64,000 bases of DNA, taken from contig NZ_CP036267.1 in assembly GCF_007744255.1 (NCBI RefSeq), forward strand, positions 1,781,541 through 1,845,540, given 5' to 3'. The notes under the pieces were generated by a model that saw only the letters and a list, made by a program, of their open reading frames with translations, searched no databases and had not been told where the DNA came from. This stretch comes from Thalassoglobus polymorphus. GTDB taxonomy: Bacteria; Planctomycetota; Planctomycetia; Planctomycetales; Planctomycetaceae. This document shows positions 1 through 8,679 of this stretch, piece by piece. Position 1 is the first letter of the stretch. Each line of letters opens with the position of its first letter. Made by a program: the position numbers and the translations under genes.

Positions 1-4
1 GGAG

Positions 5-961
5 ATGGTTTTCGATTCGTTCATTGGCAAGCTGGATCATGACCCATCTGACCCAAATCCTCGGTCACGAAAAGTGATTGATGAACCGACTCATGTCGGC
101 TATGAAGTCGTGCTTGATCTCTATGCTTCCAAAGACTGGTCGGAGGAGAATCCCGGTGTGATCGCTGGCGGAATTTTGCTGCTTCCGAAAGAACTCAAAA
201 AAGGTGAGAAGCGTCCGGTTGTTGTCTGTCAACATGGGCTGGAAGGTATCCCGATGGACACAATCACGCTCGACGAGTCACTACGAGCCTTCCGCGCCTA
301 TAAAGGCTTCGCGACGCAACTCGTCAAACGGGGCTTCATTGTCTACGCTCCACAGAATCCGTACAAAGGCTTTGATGATTTTCGTGTATTACAGCGAAAG
401 AGTAATCCGCTCGGTCGCTCGCTCTTCAGCTACATTATCCCGCAGCATCAGCAAACATTGAACTGGCTCGCCTCGCTGGATTATGTCGATGCTGAACGGA
501 TTGCTTTTTACGGGTTGAGCTACGGCGGGAAAACGGCGGTTCGAGTACCGCCCTTGTTACCTGGCGAAGCAATGAATGGTGATGTCGGCTATTGCCTCTC
601 CATTTGCTCTGCGGACTTCAACGAATGGATTCGCAAGAACGCATCTGCTGAAGATCGGTATTCGTACATCTACACTCCTGAGTACGAAATCTTCGAATGG
701 AACATGGGGCACATTGCCAACTATGCCGAGTTATCGTGGTTGATGGCTCCGCGTCCGTTCATGGTTGAACGTGGTCACGATGATGGTGTCGCGCCCGATG
801 AATGGGTTGGCTGGGAGTTCGCAAAGGTTAGTCGACATTACACAAAACTCGGCATTAAAGACCAAGCAGAAATCGAATGGTTTGACGGCCCGCACTCAAT
901 CAACGGTGATGGGACGTTCAAATTCTTGCATCGACACTTGAACTGGCCGGAAGCAAATTAG
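5..961 (+). CDS. Alpha/beta hydrolase, dienelactone hydrolase / acetyl xylan esterase-like (5' end cut off)
   Basis: The visible 318 residues form an alpha/beta-hydrolase: an oxyanion-side strand with CQHGLEG near residue 75, the nucleophile elbow GLSYGG near residue 170, an acidic residue in ERGHDDGVAPDEW near 257, and the catalytic His in DGPHSINGDG near 297. This order of Ser, Asp and His is that of dienelactone-hydrolase and acetyl-xylan-esterase relatives, which often act on plant or algal polymers in planctomycetes. The ATG at position 5 has no room for a ribosome binding site and the frame is open to the window edge, so the true protein very likely starts upstream. The stop codon TAG is formed by the end of a family A repeat (959-1040). 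Substrate is unknown. Confidence 0.8.
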   Translation: MVFDSFIGKLDHDPSDPNPRSRKVIDEPTHVGYEVVLDLYASKDWSEENPGVIAGGILLLPKELKKGEKRPVVVCQHGLEGIPMDTITLDESLRAFRAYKGFATQLVKRGFIVYAPQNPYKGFDDFRVLQRKSNPLGRSLFSYIIPQHQQTLNWLASLDYVDAERIAFYGLSYGGKTAVRVPPLLPGEAMNGDVGYCLSICSADFNEWIRKNASAEDRYSYIYTPEYEIFEWNMGHIANYAELSWLMAPRPFMVERGHDDGVAPDEWVGWEFAKVSRHYTKLGIKDQAEIEWFDGPHSINGDGTFKFLHRHLNWPEAN

Positions 962-1040
962 AACTGATCCTGAGACTTGAGATTGCTCTCTCTCTGGCGT
1001 TGAGGAAAGCGGTTGTTCCAAAGGTTTCGGACTGGTTCTA
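959..1040 (-). repeat. Family A interspersed repeat, copy A1
   Basis: Read on the minus strand this 82-bp unit matches the copies at 25291, 41156, 49056 and 60043: it begins TAGAACCAGTCCG, has a central TTTCCTCA/TGAG-type stem and ends CAGGATCAGTTCTA. Its end supplies the TAG stop codon of the upstream hydrolase. The unit is an imperfect palindrome and would fold into a hairpin. Confidence 0.85.
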
Positions 1041-1061
1041 ATGCAAGTAAAGCAAGAAAAT

Positions 1062-1090
1062 TTTGCCGGACAGTTCAAGTGTCCGGCAAA
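1062..1090 (-). terminator. Rho-independent terminator of the glycosyltransferase gene
   Basis: An 11-bp perfect stem (TTTGCCGGACA / TGTCCGGCAAA) with a 7-nt loop lies 3 nt beyond the stop codon at 1094. On the minus strand it is followed by ATTTTCTT. It can also serve the convergent hydrolase, as the plus-strand side has an AAAATTTT run. Confidence 0.85.
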
Positions 1091-1093
1091 GCT

Positions 1094-1786
1094 TTAAGTC
1101 TCTGTCGCGAGAGCGTTGAGAATTTCTTCGACGAGTTTTCGCGTTCTTCGTGGAATCTCATCCGTTGTTCCTGCACACTCAAGTGCGTTCAAATGCCCGC
1201 GTAGAAACATTAAATCGTCGAGACTGTCGATGTCGTACCAAGGGGGAAGTAAGCCGAGAGAGGCCCCACTCCCCTGCACTTTTTGGACAGTTTGGTCCAG
1301 CACATCGACTCCACTCCAGTCGATGTCATCAAAGACTTCGGGCACGGGAGTTCGTTGCCCGACCAGGTAGTATCCTCCATCGACCGCCGGACCTATGACC
1401 ACATCATGCTGTTTCAGCAACTCGAAAGCCTGTTCGATGTAGCTTTGCGGGAGCGTCGGGCTGTCTGATCCGATCACGACGACCGGACCGTTTGCCTTCA
1501 AAGCTTCGGCGAAAAACTGCTTGAGACGTTCCCCCAACTCCAGCTTGGGCTGTTCCCAAAGCTCGTCGTTGTCCTCTGAGAGTTCCGTGAAGAATTCCCT
1601 TGAATTCGAGGCCGGAGACGAGAAACAAAGCACACGTTTCACATCTTCGATGTGACAACGTTCGAGAAGATCCTTCTGGAAAGCTGTGTACAACTCTGCT
1701 GAGCGGTCGTTGCCGATCTTGGCTCCCAGGCGAGTTTTGACTTTGCCCGGAATCGGTTGTTTCACAAAAATTCCCAACGTCGGCAT
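1094..1786 (-). CDS. TIGR04282-type (DUF2064) glycosyltransferase
   Basis: 230 residues with the nucleotidyl/glycosyl-transferase fold typical of the DUF2064 / TIGR04282 family. The N-terminal MPTLGIFVKQPIPGKVKTRL is the family's nucleotide-binding loop (KxPxPGxVKTRL), followed by VVIGSDSPTLP near residue 100 with the metal-binding Asp, and DGGYYLVG near 137. Members were first noted in arsenosugar biosynthesis clusters, but most copies, including this one with no ArsM neighbour, have no known substrate. A GAGGA lies 9 nt before the ATG. It stands alone, is transcribed towards the upstream hydrolase and ends at a strong hairpin terminator. Confidence 0.85.
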   Translation of the reverse strand: MPTLGIFVKQPIPGKVKTRLGAKIGNDRSAELYTAFQKDLLERCHIEDVKRVLCFSSPASNSREFFTELSEDNDELWEQPKLELGERLKQFFAEALKANGPVVVIGSDSPTLPQSYIEQAFELLKQHDVVIGPAVDGGYYLVGQRTPVPEVFDDIDWSGVDVLDQTVQKVQGSGASLGLLPPWYDIDSLDDLMFLRGHLNALECAGTTDEIPRRTRKLVEEILNALATET

Positions 1787-1993
1787 GAGTTGAGTTCCTC
1801 AGTTGACTTGCACGTGTGCGACTGGTCAAGCCAGACAATGACTCGATCTGTTCTCTTCTGAGGAAGGTTCAAGCCTCTCTGTTTGAATGTCAACAATTGA
1901 GTCATCAAGATTTATGAGATTAAGAGTATTCTTCCGAAAGCGGATTCGGTAACGTTCGGATTTTCACCTGCAAATGATCACTTGGAGAATTCG

Positions 1994-3655
1994 ATGCCCT
2001 CAGAGGAATCGGAAGTGACCTCTGACGCCGATGCTCGCGATGCAACCTCAAGCATCGCGAATTCAAGCATTGTTAAGAATCTGCGGATCGTCAGCTTGTG
2101 TACGCTTCTGAGTCGTCTCCTTGGGCTGGGACGTGATATCGCGATGGCGTCACTGTTCGGAGCGGGGACTGTATTAGATGTGTTCATTGTCGCCTTTCGA
2201 CTTCCCAATCTAACGCGGCAACTCTTCGGTGAGGGTGCGCTCACGACGGCGTTTTTGCCGGTCTATCTTCGAGAGCAGACTGAACGGGGCTCCGCTGCAG
2301 CCCGGGCAACGCTGACTGCGGTCGCTGTCGCGCTTGCCTCTTTTCTCTCGTTGCTGGTTCTCACTGGAGAAGCAGCGATTTTCTGGGCGCTGATGAATGG
2401 TAACTTTTCGAGTTCGACAGTGCTCTTGCTGCAACTTCTGGCAATCATGCTCCCTTATATGGTCTTCATATGCTCGGCTGCCCTGCTCTCCGCTGCACTT
2501 CATGCCCTGAGAATCTTTCTGTGGCCTGCGTTGGTTCCGGTCGTTTTGAATGTCTTGTGGTTAACCGGCGTCGGCGTCGCACTACTTCTGACCGAGGACG
2601 AACAGACACAGGTTCGTCTTGTGGCTGGGGCTATCGTCGCTGCGGGTGTGGTGCAGTGTTTGCTTCCGTTTTTTGTGTTGCAGCGGTTGAATATGGGGCT
2701 GACTCGCAATTGGCGGTCAGGTTGGCCACGTGTTCATGAAGTGATCATGACGATGCTGCCTGTCGTGGCTGGGATTTCGGTGGTCCAGTTCAATGCGATT
2801 CTCGACAGCCTGATGGCTTGGGGGCTGGCGGCTCCAGATGGCGGGGGATTGGCTCCTTTGCAAGCATTTGGGATTCCCGCTCTCTTGCCTGCGGGGACCG
2901 CGACTACGTTGTATATCGGTCAGCGAATGTATCAGTTTCCTTTGGGCGTGTTTGGAATTGCACTTGGAACAGTGCTTTACCCGCTACTGACTCAGCATGC
3001 TCAAAAGGGGGAGCTCGGGTTACTTCGAGATGATCTTTGCAAGGGGATTCGATTGACGATTGCGATTGCGCTTCCATCGAGTGCCGGCTTGTTCGTCCTG
3101 GCGGAACCGCTCACCAATTTGCTTTTTCGTCATGGTCAATTCACTGCTGAAGACAGTTCCCTCACCGCCCAAATGATTGCGACCTATGGAGCCGGAGTCT
3201 GGACTGCCATTGGACTGACCGTTCTCAACCGTGCGTTTTATGCAACCGGCGACCGTGTCACACCAATGAAATTTGGGGTCGTCGCACTCTTGATCAATTT
3301 CCTCTTGAACATTCTGTTTGTCGTTCCCTTTCAGGGAGTTGGACTTGCCTTGGGAAGCATTTGTGCCACAACGTTGCAACTGGCAATCACAACATGGAAG
3401 ATGAACGCTCAATTGGGGCCATTCGACTGGGCATTGGTGCTGCGAACCTTATGGAAGACTGTTGTCGCGACCACGTTGATGGTCCTTGTCTGTCTGGCGA
3501 TACTCAAGAATCTGTCAGGGGGAGAGCAAGTCGCCACTTACGCCCTGCAATTGTTGATTCCCTTTGTTGGAAGTGTTCTCTGCTACTGGCTCAGTGCACG
3601 ATGGTTAGGGATGTCTGAAATCGATGATATCTTTTTGCGAGCAAAGAAAACATGA
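1994..3655 (+). CDS. murJ: Lipid II flippase MurJ (MviN family)
   Basis: 553 residues with about 14 hydrophobic membrane segments. The N-terminal region carries the MurJ signature: a LSRLLGLGRD loop, then RLPNLTRQLFGEGALTTAF with the conserved Arg, and PVYLRE. MurJ moves lipid-linked peptidoglycan precursor across the inner membrane; related MOP-family flippases move other lipid-linked sugars, so its cargo is inferred. I chose ATG 1994 over the upstream TTG at 1982 because TTGGAG (1982-1987) is then a well-placed ribosome binding site. The stop overlaps the next start as ATGA (3652-3655), so the downstream gene is probably translationally coupled. Confidence 0.93.
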   Translation: MPSEESEVTSDADARDATSSIANSSIVKNLRIVSLCTLLSRLLGLGRDIAMASLFGAGTVLDVFIVAFRLPNLTRQLFGEGALTTAFLPVYLREQTERGSAAARATLTAVAVALASFLSLLVLTGEAAIFWALMNGNFSSSTVLLLQLLAIMLPYMVFICSAALLSAALHALRIFLWPALVPVVLNVLWLTGVGVALLLTEDEQTQVRLVAGAIVAAGVVQCLLPFFVLQRLNMGLTRNWRSGWPRVHEVIMTMLPVVAGISVVQFNAILDSLMAWGLAAPDGGGLAPLQAFGIPALLPAGTATTLYIGQRMYQFPLGVFGIALGTVLYPLLTQHAQKGELGLLRDDLCKGIRLTIAIALPSSAGLFVLAEPLTNLLFRHGQFTAEDSSLTAQMIATYGAGVWTAIGLTVLNRAFYATGDRVTPMKFGVVALLINFLLNILFVVPFQGVGLALGSICATTLQLAITTWKMNAQLGPFDWALVLRTLWKTVVATTLMVLVCLAILKNLSGGEQVATYALQLLIPFVGSVLCYWLSARWLGMSEIDDIFLRAKKT

Positions 3656-4716
3656 ATGGTGAATCTGGCGTCAAGATTCCTAAGTATGATCCATCCCAGA
3701 CTTATGACTGGAATTTCAAGAAAGCTCCGAAGACTCCGCCAGAGGTGGAAGTCCCTGAGTGTCCGGGTGAATGGACGTATTGCGGGATTCCTGTCAATTC
3801 TCCGCTTGGAATTGCTGCCGGGCCACTATTGAATGGAAAATGGGTCAGTTCATACGCTGCTCTAGGCTTCGACGTTCTGACTTATAAAACTGTCCGCACC
3901 GACCCTCATGAGTGCTATCCATTGCCGAATCTGGTCCCGGTTCAACCTGAAATGATGACAGGTGACGAAGCCAGCGTTCCCTTGGCTGACGAACTCGACG
4001 GGAGCTGGGCTGTTTCATTTGGGATGCCGTCGCAAGCAGCGCGATTTTGGATTGGTGATGTCAAAAAAGCCAAAGCTCGTCTTTCTGAAGGCCAACTGCT
4101 TTCCGTTTCAGTTGTCGGGACGATGCAGCCAGGCTGGGGACTCGAAGAACTCGCTGATAACTACGCCGATTGCGCGTCTTGGGCATTCGATGCCAACGCT
4201 GACTGTGTCGAGATGAACTTCTCTTGTCCCAACGTTTGCAGCGAAGATGGACAACTTTTTCAGAACCCAGCTGATGCTGCTCTGGTTGCAAAGACTGTTC
4301 AAAAGTATGCCGGCGAGGATGGTCCGTTACTGGTCAAGATTGGTTATTTGGCCGACCAAAAAACGCTGCAAGAACTCTTGATTCAATTAAATGATCATGT
4401 CGACGCGATCGTGACGACGAACAGTATTCCCACGAGAGTCACCGACTCAGCCGGAAAGTTTCTCTTCGACGGGGAGCAACGCGGAATCTGTGGCGATGCC
4501 TCACGTGATCTGTCCATTGAGCAGGTGCGCCGCTGCCGGGAAATTGTCGAAGCGAATAATCTCAAACTGGATATCATCGGCGTTGGTGGAATCAAAACAG
4601 CCGACGACGTGCAACGATATCTCGATGCGGGTGCGAATTCAGTTCAGCTCGCGACATCAGCAATGATCGACCCACTTGTTGGAATCAAAATTCGACAGAA
4701 CTTTAACACGGCGTGA
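3652..4716 (+). CDS. Dihydroorotate dehydrogenase-like FMN oxidoreductase
   Basis: 354 residues forming a TIM barrel of the dihydroorotate/dihydropyrimidine dehydrogenase class: SPLGIAAGPLLNGKW near residue 50 (FMN loop), YKTVRTDP near 80, EMNFSCPNV near 187 (the family's NxSCPN substrate loop), LLVKIGYL near 224 with the FMN-contacting Lys, and DIIGVGGIKTADDVQRYLDAGANSVQLAT near 305 for phosphate binding. The product could be PyrD of pyrimidine synthesis or a related dehydrogenase; the sequence is divergent and the start region is long and Pro/Glu-rich. It overlaps murJ by 4 nt, an odd partner for a nucleotide gene. No Fe-S cluster Cys array, so it is not a full PreA. Confidence 0.8.
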   Translation: MNGESGVKIPKYDPSQTYDWNFKKAPKTPPEVEVPECPGEWTYCGIPVNSPLGIAAGPLLNGKWVSSYAALGFDVLTYKTVRTDPHECYPLPNLVPVQPEMMTGDEASVPLADELDGSWAVSFGMPSQAARFWIGDVKKAKARLSEGQLLSVSVVGTMQPGWGLEELADNYADCASWAFDANADCVEMNFSCPNVCSEDGQLFQNPADAALVAKTVQKYAGEDGPLLVKIGYLADQKTLQELLIQLNDHVDAIVTTNSIPTRVTDSAGKFLFDGEQRGICGDASRDLSIEQVRRCREIVEANNLKLDIIGVGGIKTADDVQRYLDAGANSVQLATSAMIDPLVGIKIRQNFNTA

Positions 4717-4737
4717 AATGTCGGCGTTTGATGAATC

Positions 4738-6048
4738 TTATACTGCCCAGTTTCGATCGGGACGGGACCGCAGCAAGTTTGCTTCTTCGTCGTTGATGAA
4801 TTCTTCTTTCACTGGATCGATTCTCAGTTTTCGATTCAGTATCCAGGCCAAAGCGGCAGCGTGGCAAGCGATGTGTGAGCGTCTCATCACATCTTGATTG
4901 GCGGCCGTCTTTCCTCGTGAACGGATACAGTCAAAGAAGTCTCTGGAGTGTGCGCCGACGTCCAAGCCTCGGACCCGTTTGGTTTGATCACCAAGCTGTT
5001 TTTGCAACGATTCAGGCTTGGCGACGATCTCACCACTATCGCCGGTTTCAACCCAGCCATCTTCTCCGATAAACCGGACCGGGCATGTTCCCAATCGAGT
5101 GATGTAATGAGGATCACGATTGCCGAACGGCTCTGGTAAGAAGTCGATAATCAGCTTCACACCGTTTTCGTATCGACAAAGGATGTGATCTTCGTGCGGT
5201 TCATATTCGATTGGCATTGTGTCGTCGGCCTGATTCGCCCATTGGCAAAGGTCAACGGTATGTGCTCCCCAATCGAGAAGTTTGGCTCCTGAATCGAAAT
5301 CCCACTGCCCGCGCCAGCGTCCATCCACATACTTCTGGTTGAAAGGACGCCACGCTGCCGGTCCCAGCCAGATATTCCAATCGCAAACGTTCTTTGCTGG
5401 TGTCGGCTCTGCAGGAAGCCAAGTGTTATCGAGGACCGGTAGATAGATTGACGCATGCATCGTGTGCAGCTTGCCAAGTTTTCCAGAATGTGCGAGCTCG
5501 ACCGCTTTCTGGAAATTCGGGACGCTTCGCCTCTGAGTTCCTGCTTGAAAGACTCGCTTCTCTTCATGCATCGTCGCGGAGAGTTCCTGACATTTCGCGA
5601 TTGTGATCCCGCAGGGTTTTTCGCTGTAAACGTCTTTGCCAGCTTTGGCTGCGAGGATGGATGCATCGGCGTGCCAACGATCACCGGTTGCAACGAGGAC
5701 CGCATCGATATCTTTTCGATCGAGAAGATCGCGAAAGTCTTGATACAGCTTGCAATCTTTATTTTCGTAATGTTTGTCGACCAGCGCTTTTCCGGCGTCG
5801 CGTCGGCGGGACTGCACATCGGCAATGGCGACGCAGCGAATGTCATCAAACTTTAACATTGCCGTCAGGTCATAGGTGCAACGTGGACCGATCCCGATCA
5901 CGCCGAGATTAATCTTCTCATTAGGAGACGCGGTTTCGCTGATTGCTGAAGCGGTTGAAGGAAAAACAGAAGCAACTGCCGCTGCAGAAGTGATCGCTGA
6001 AGTTTTCTGAAGAAAGTCTCTGCGGGTGTTATGAGATGGCTTTGACAC
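4738..6048 (-). CDS. TAT-exported Gfo/Idh/MocA family oxidoreductase
   Basis: 436 residues. The N-terminus has a twin-arginine signal (NTRRDFLQKTSAITSAAAV), so the folded protein is exported. It is followed by the NAD(P)-binding Rossmann region INLGVIGIGPRC, a VATGDRWHADASILAAKAGKDVYSEKP stretch (the conserved EKP of this family) around residue 125, and a C-terminal beta-sheet domain with LLDWGAHTVDLCQWA. Secreted members in planctomycetes are linked to sugar turnover, but the substrate here is unknown. I chose GTG 6048 instead of the upstream ATG 6096 because GAGGAG lies 6 nt before it and the TAT signal then starts the protein. It converges with the DHOD-like gene, 21 nt apart. Confidence 0.9.
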   Translation of the reverse strand: MSKPSHNTRRDFLQKTSAITSAAAVASVFPSTASAISETASPNEKINLGVIGIGPRCTYDLTAMLKFDDIRCVAIADVQSRRRDAGKALVDKHYENKDCKLYQDFRDLLDRKDIDAVLVATGDRWHADASILAAKAGKDVYSEKPCGITIAKCQELSATMHEEKRVFQAGTQRRSVPNFQKAVELAHSGKLGKLHTMHASIYLPVLDNTWLPAEPTPAKNVCDWNIWLGPAAWRPFNQKYVDGRWRGQWDFDSGAKLLDWGAHTVDLCQWANQADDTMPIEYEPHEDHILCRYENGVKLIIDFLPEPFGNRDPHYITRLGTCPVRFIGEDGWVETGDSGEIVAKPESLQKQLGDQTKRVRGLDVGAHSRDFFDCIRSRGKTAANQDVMRRSHIACHAAALAWILNRKLRIDPVKEEFINDEEANLLRSRPDRNWAV

Positions 6049-6225
6049 GGAACTCTCCTCGCTACTTCGATCGTTAAAAGAAAACCACTCACGCACTTTT
6101 GTGAGATGGTTGGCAATCTTCAGAATATCGAAAATGAAGTCGGTCGACTATCCATCATCAGAGAACGTTGATTTTCCCGCACACTTCCCGGAGACGTCAT
6201 GTGTCTGCCCCCAACAGATGCGTGA

Positions 6226-7524
6226 TCAAAGTTGCATCCACAAACATTTCAGATATTCCGTCTCCAGGCAGTTCGCTTGGACTGGATGATCGGGGCCAGC
6301 GCCGGATCGTGCCAGAATCCTGGGTGTCCTCTCGGTGATGGCTGCTCGGACAGTCATTGTGAAGTCGGACATGGAGAGCAACCCGGAACAACTGCAACTC
6401 AGTAACAGCCCGCCCGGTTTGACGAGTGACGCTGCGAGTTGGTTGAAGTCGAAATACTTGTTTTGCCCTTCGTGCATTTCATCACGACCACGAATTAGTT
6501 TCGGTGGATCAAGAATAATCACGTCGTAGAGCTTGTTGTTTCGCTGCATGTCTCGCATGTAGGCGAAGGCGTCGGCATGGACAAATTTCACTTTCGACTT
6601 GTTCAAGTTTGCATTTCGTTTTGCAAATTCGATTGCCTCCTCATCCAGGTCGACACCGGTCACTTTTTTTGCTCCACCGAGTGCTGCGTTGATAGAGAAT
6701 CCGCCTGAGTAGCAGCAGAGGTCGAGGACATCTTTCCCTTTGCAGTAATCTCTCAACTGAATTCGATTCTCTCGTTGATCGCAAAAGAATCCGGTCTTGT
6801 GACCTTCAAATGGATGAATTTCGTACTTAGCACCTTGTTCAGTGATCATCAACTTTTCAGGAACTTTTCCCGATTCGAAACCATCTGCTAAAAAACCTTC
6901 TTGTGGAAAAGTGGCCGGACCAGTTCGAACGACCCAGTGTTTCGTATCAAGGATTTTCGCAATCATTCGGGCGATGGCTTCTCCTCGTTGATACATCCCG
7001 AGTGTATAGGTCTGCACTGTGATCACGTCGGAGTAGAGATCGACAACGAGACCCGGGAAACCGTCCCCTTCGGCGTTGATCAGCCGATAGGCATTGGTTC
7101 GCGACTTGAGTTGCAGCAGGTCTTTTCTGAGCGAGACCGCCTGTTTGATTTGTGCTTCCCACCACCGTTCATCGGGAAGAACCTCTCCCCAGCTGAGCAT
7201 GCGGATCGTTGCTTCTGCGCGAGGATTCCAGAATCCGTACCCGACCGTCTCGCCTGAATCCGCCCGGACCTGGACGACGTCACCATGAGCAGATTGGTCT
7301 GCGACATTCGCAATTCGTTTGCGAAAAACTGTCGGATGTTTTGTGGTAGTTTTTAGCCGCGCAACAGGAATGGAACTGATGTCGTTGCGCAAAAACGGTC
7401 TTTGAACGAGGAATTTATCGTCTAAAGGCAAGCGGGATTCCTTACGGGCCTTCCCCATATAGGGAGTCCGTTTCGTTTTCTTCTGCTGGCTGGACTTGTT
7501 TCGGCGTGGCTGATAAGGAGGCAT
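6226..7524 (-). CDS. RlmI-like class I rRNA (cytosine) methyltransferase with PUA domain
   Basis: 432 residues. A basic, Lys/Arg-rich N-terminal tail of about 45 residues precedes a PUA-like RNA-binding domain (roughly 55-130, GDVVQVRADSG), an EEHD-like middle, and a Rossmann methyltransferase: DVLDLCCYSGGFSINAALGGA (SAM loop, near 273), GVDLDEEAI and VIILDPPKL near 340. The DPPK motif is that of RlmI/RlmK-type enzymes that make m5C in 23S rRNA. The SD AGGA lies 7 nt before the ATG. The extended basic tail is longer than in enterobacterial RlmI. The exact target base is not shown by the sequence. Confidence 0.88.
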   Translation of the reverse strand: MPPYQPRRNKSSQQKKTKRTPYMGKARKESRLPLDDKFLVQRPFLRNDISSIPVARLKTTTKHPTVFRKRIANVADQSAHGDVVQVRADSGETVGYGFWNPRAEATIRMLSWGEVLPDERWWEAQIKQAVSLRKDLLQLKSRTNAYRLINAEGDGFPGLVVDLYSDVITVQTYTLGMYQRGEAIARMIAKILDTKHWVVRTGPATFPQEGFLADGFESGKVPEKLMITEQGAKYEIHPFEGHKTGFFCDQRENRIQLRDYCKGKDVLDLCCYSGGFSINAALGGAKKVTGVDLDEEAIEFAKRNANLNKSKVKFVHADAFAYMRDMQRNNKLYDVIILDPPKLIRGRDEMHEGQNKYFDFNQLAASLVKPGGLLLSCSCSGLLSMSDFTMTVRAAITERTPRILARSGAGPDHPVQANCLETEYLKCLWMQL

Positions 7525-7953
7525 TCAGAAATCCTGGAAGTGAATGTTTTTACTCACATCGTATTGATTTCGATTCCGAATCGTCACACCCTGCGAACAA
7601 AGAATTGCTAAGAAGCGAGAATTCCTTGCATCTGGAAGGTTTTGATGGTCCCGGGGTATTCTCCGGGGCTGGTCTCTACTCTAGGGCTGATCTCCTCTCG
7701 TTTGTGAAGGGTGCACGAATACGAGAATGACCTCCATGGGCTGTAAGCTTGGTGGTCTCAGGTTGCCCAGTTTGCGAGCTGATCATAAAATCGGATTCGC
7801 TGATGAGTTGTGATGGTGGTTGGTTGATTGAATGGAGGAACATCATCGGCCGGAGAAAAAAAGGGGGATCTCATTCTTTCTGCGACACTTTTCGGAGTGG
7901 CTTTCACAATACAAGCAAAGAGGTATGAGATCACTCAAATCCAAGGAGTTGCC
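7525..7953. other. Intergenic region between divergent genes
   Basis: About 430 nt without a convincing gene. It should hold the promoters of the methyltransferase (minus) and the secreted unknown (plus). I see GC-rich direct repeats (CCGGGG near 7650 and 7664) but no clear promoter or riboswitch. Confidence 0.4.
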
Positions 7954-8622
7954 ATGAAAGCTTTCCTGTTCTTTCTGACTGTCTGTTTCTACTCAACATC
8001 CTGCTTTGCTCTGGCGATATCAGAAGCAGGGAATCAACCGCTCGCGAAAGAGAATTATACCGACTGGCCAAATCTGGTGGATGCTGTCAACGACGAAACT
8101 CGGGTTCTCATGACCTGGGTCAACGGAAGCGAATCGTTGTATTATACTGGTAAGACAGCCGATGCGAATCGCGTCCTTAAAGAATTTGCGGAGACCAAAG
8201 CTCCTGAACTTCAATTGATTCTGCTACCTGGTCCTGGTCCAACTCGAAAGATCGACGACGCTTCGGTCACCATCGATTATGAGGTTGATATCATCGGTGG
8301 CGTTGCCCGAGCCAGTCTCAGCCGGACTGATATGGCTGTGGTCTACGATCTTCGACCGACGATGAAAATATATTTATCGGACAATATCGACATCGAAAAA
8401 CTTGTCATTCCACGCAACGTTGTTGTCTCGCAGTTGCAAGATTTAGAAATTCGATATAGAAATGCTGAGACAAACAAAGATCCGGCCGTTCGGAAAGCGG
8501 CTGGAAGGTTTATGGAACACCTCACAAAAAGCTTCGCGCGAACAGGAGATGAATACAAAAAACTCGAGCAGCAGATAGAGCAAATCAAACAGATTGTTGA
8601 AGTTCATCAAGCTGAGGAGTGA
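7954..8622 (+). CDS. Secreted protein of unknown function
   Basis: 222 residues. The ATG at 7954 is preceded by AAGGAG (7942-7947) and opens directly on a signal peptide (MKAFLFFLTVCFYSTSCFA), so the longer frame from 7828 was not used. The mature part has a mixed alpha/beta stretch, WVNGSESLYYTGKTADANRV near residue 60 and an amphipathic, Lys/Glu/Gln-rich C-terminus (about 175-222) that could be a coiled coil. I do not recognise a family. It is followed 57 nt later by the arylsulfotransferase-like lipoprotein and may be cotranscribed. Confidence 0.75.
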   Translation: MKAFLFFLTVCFYSTSCFALAISEAGNQPLAKENYTDWPNLVDAVNDETRVLMTWVNGSESLYYTGKTADANRVLKEFAETKAPELQLILLPGPGPTRKIDDASVTIDYEVDIIGGVARASLSRTDMAVVYDLRPTMKIYLSDNIDIEKLVIPRNVVVSQLQDLEIRYRNAETNKDPAVRKAAGRFMEHLTKSFARTGDEYKKLEQQIEQIKQIVEVHQAEE

Positions 8623-8679
8623 ATCGAATTCGTGCTCTGTAGCAGTGAATGTGAGCAGTGAGAGTGTCGAAACATTTTT

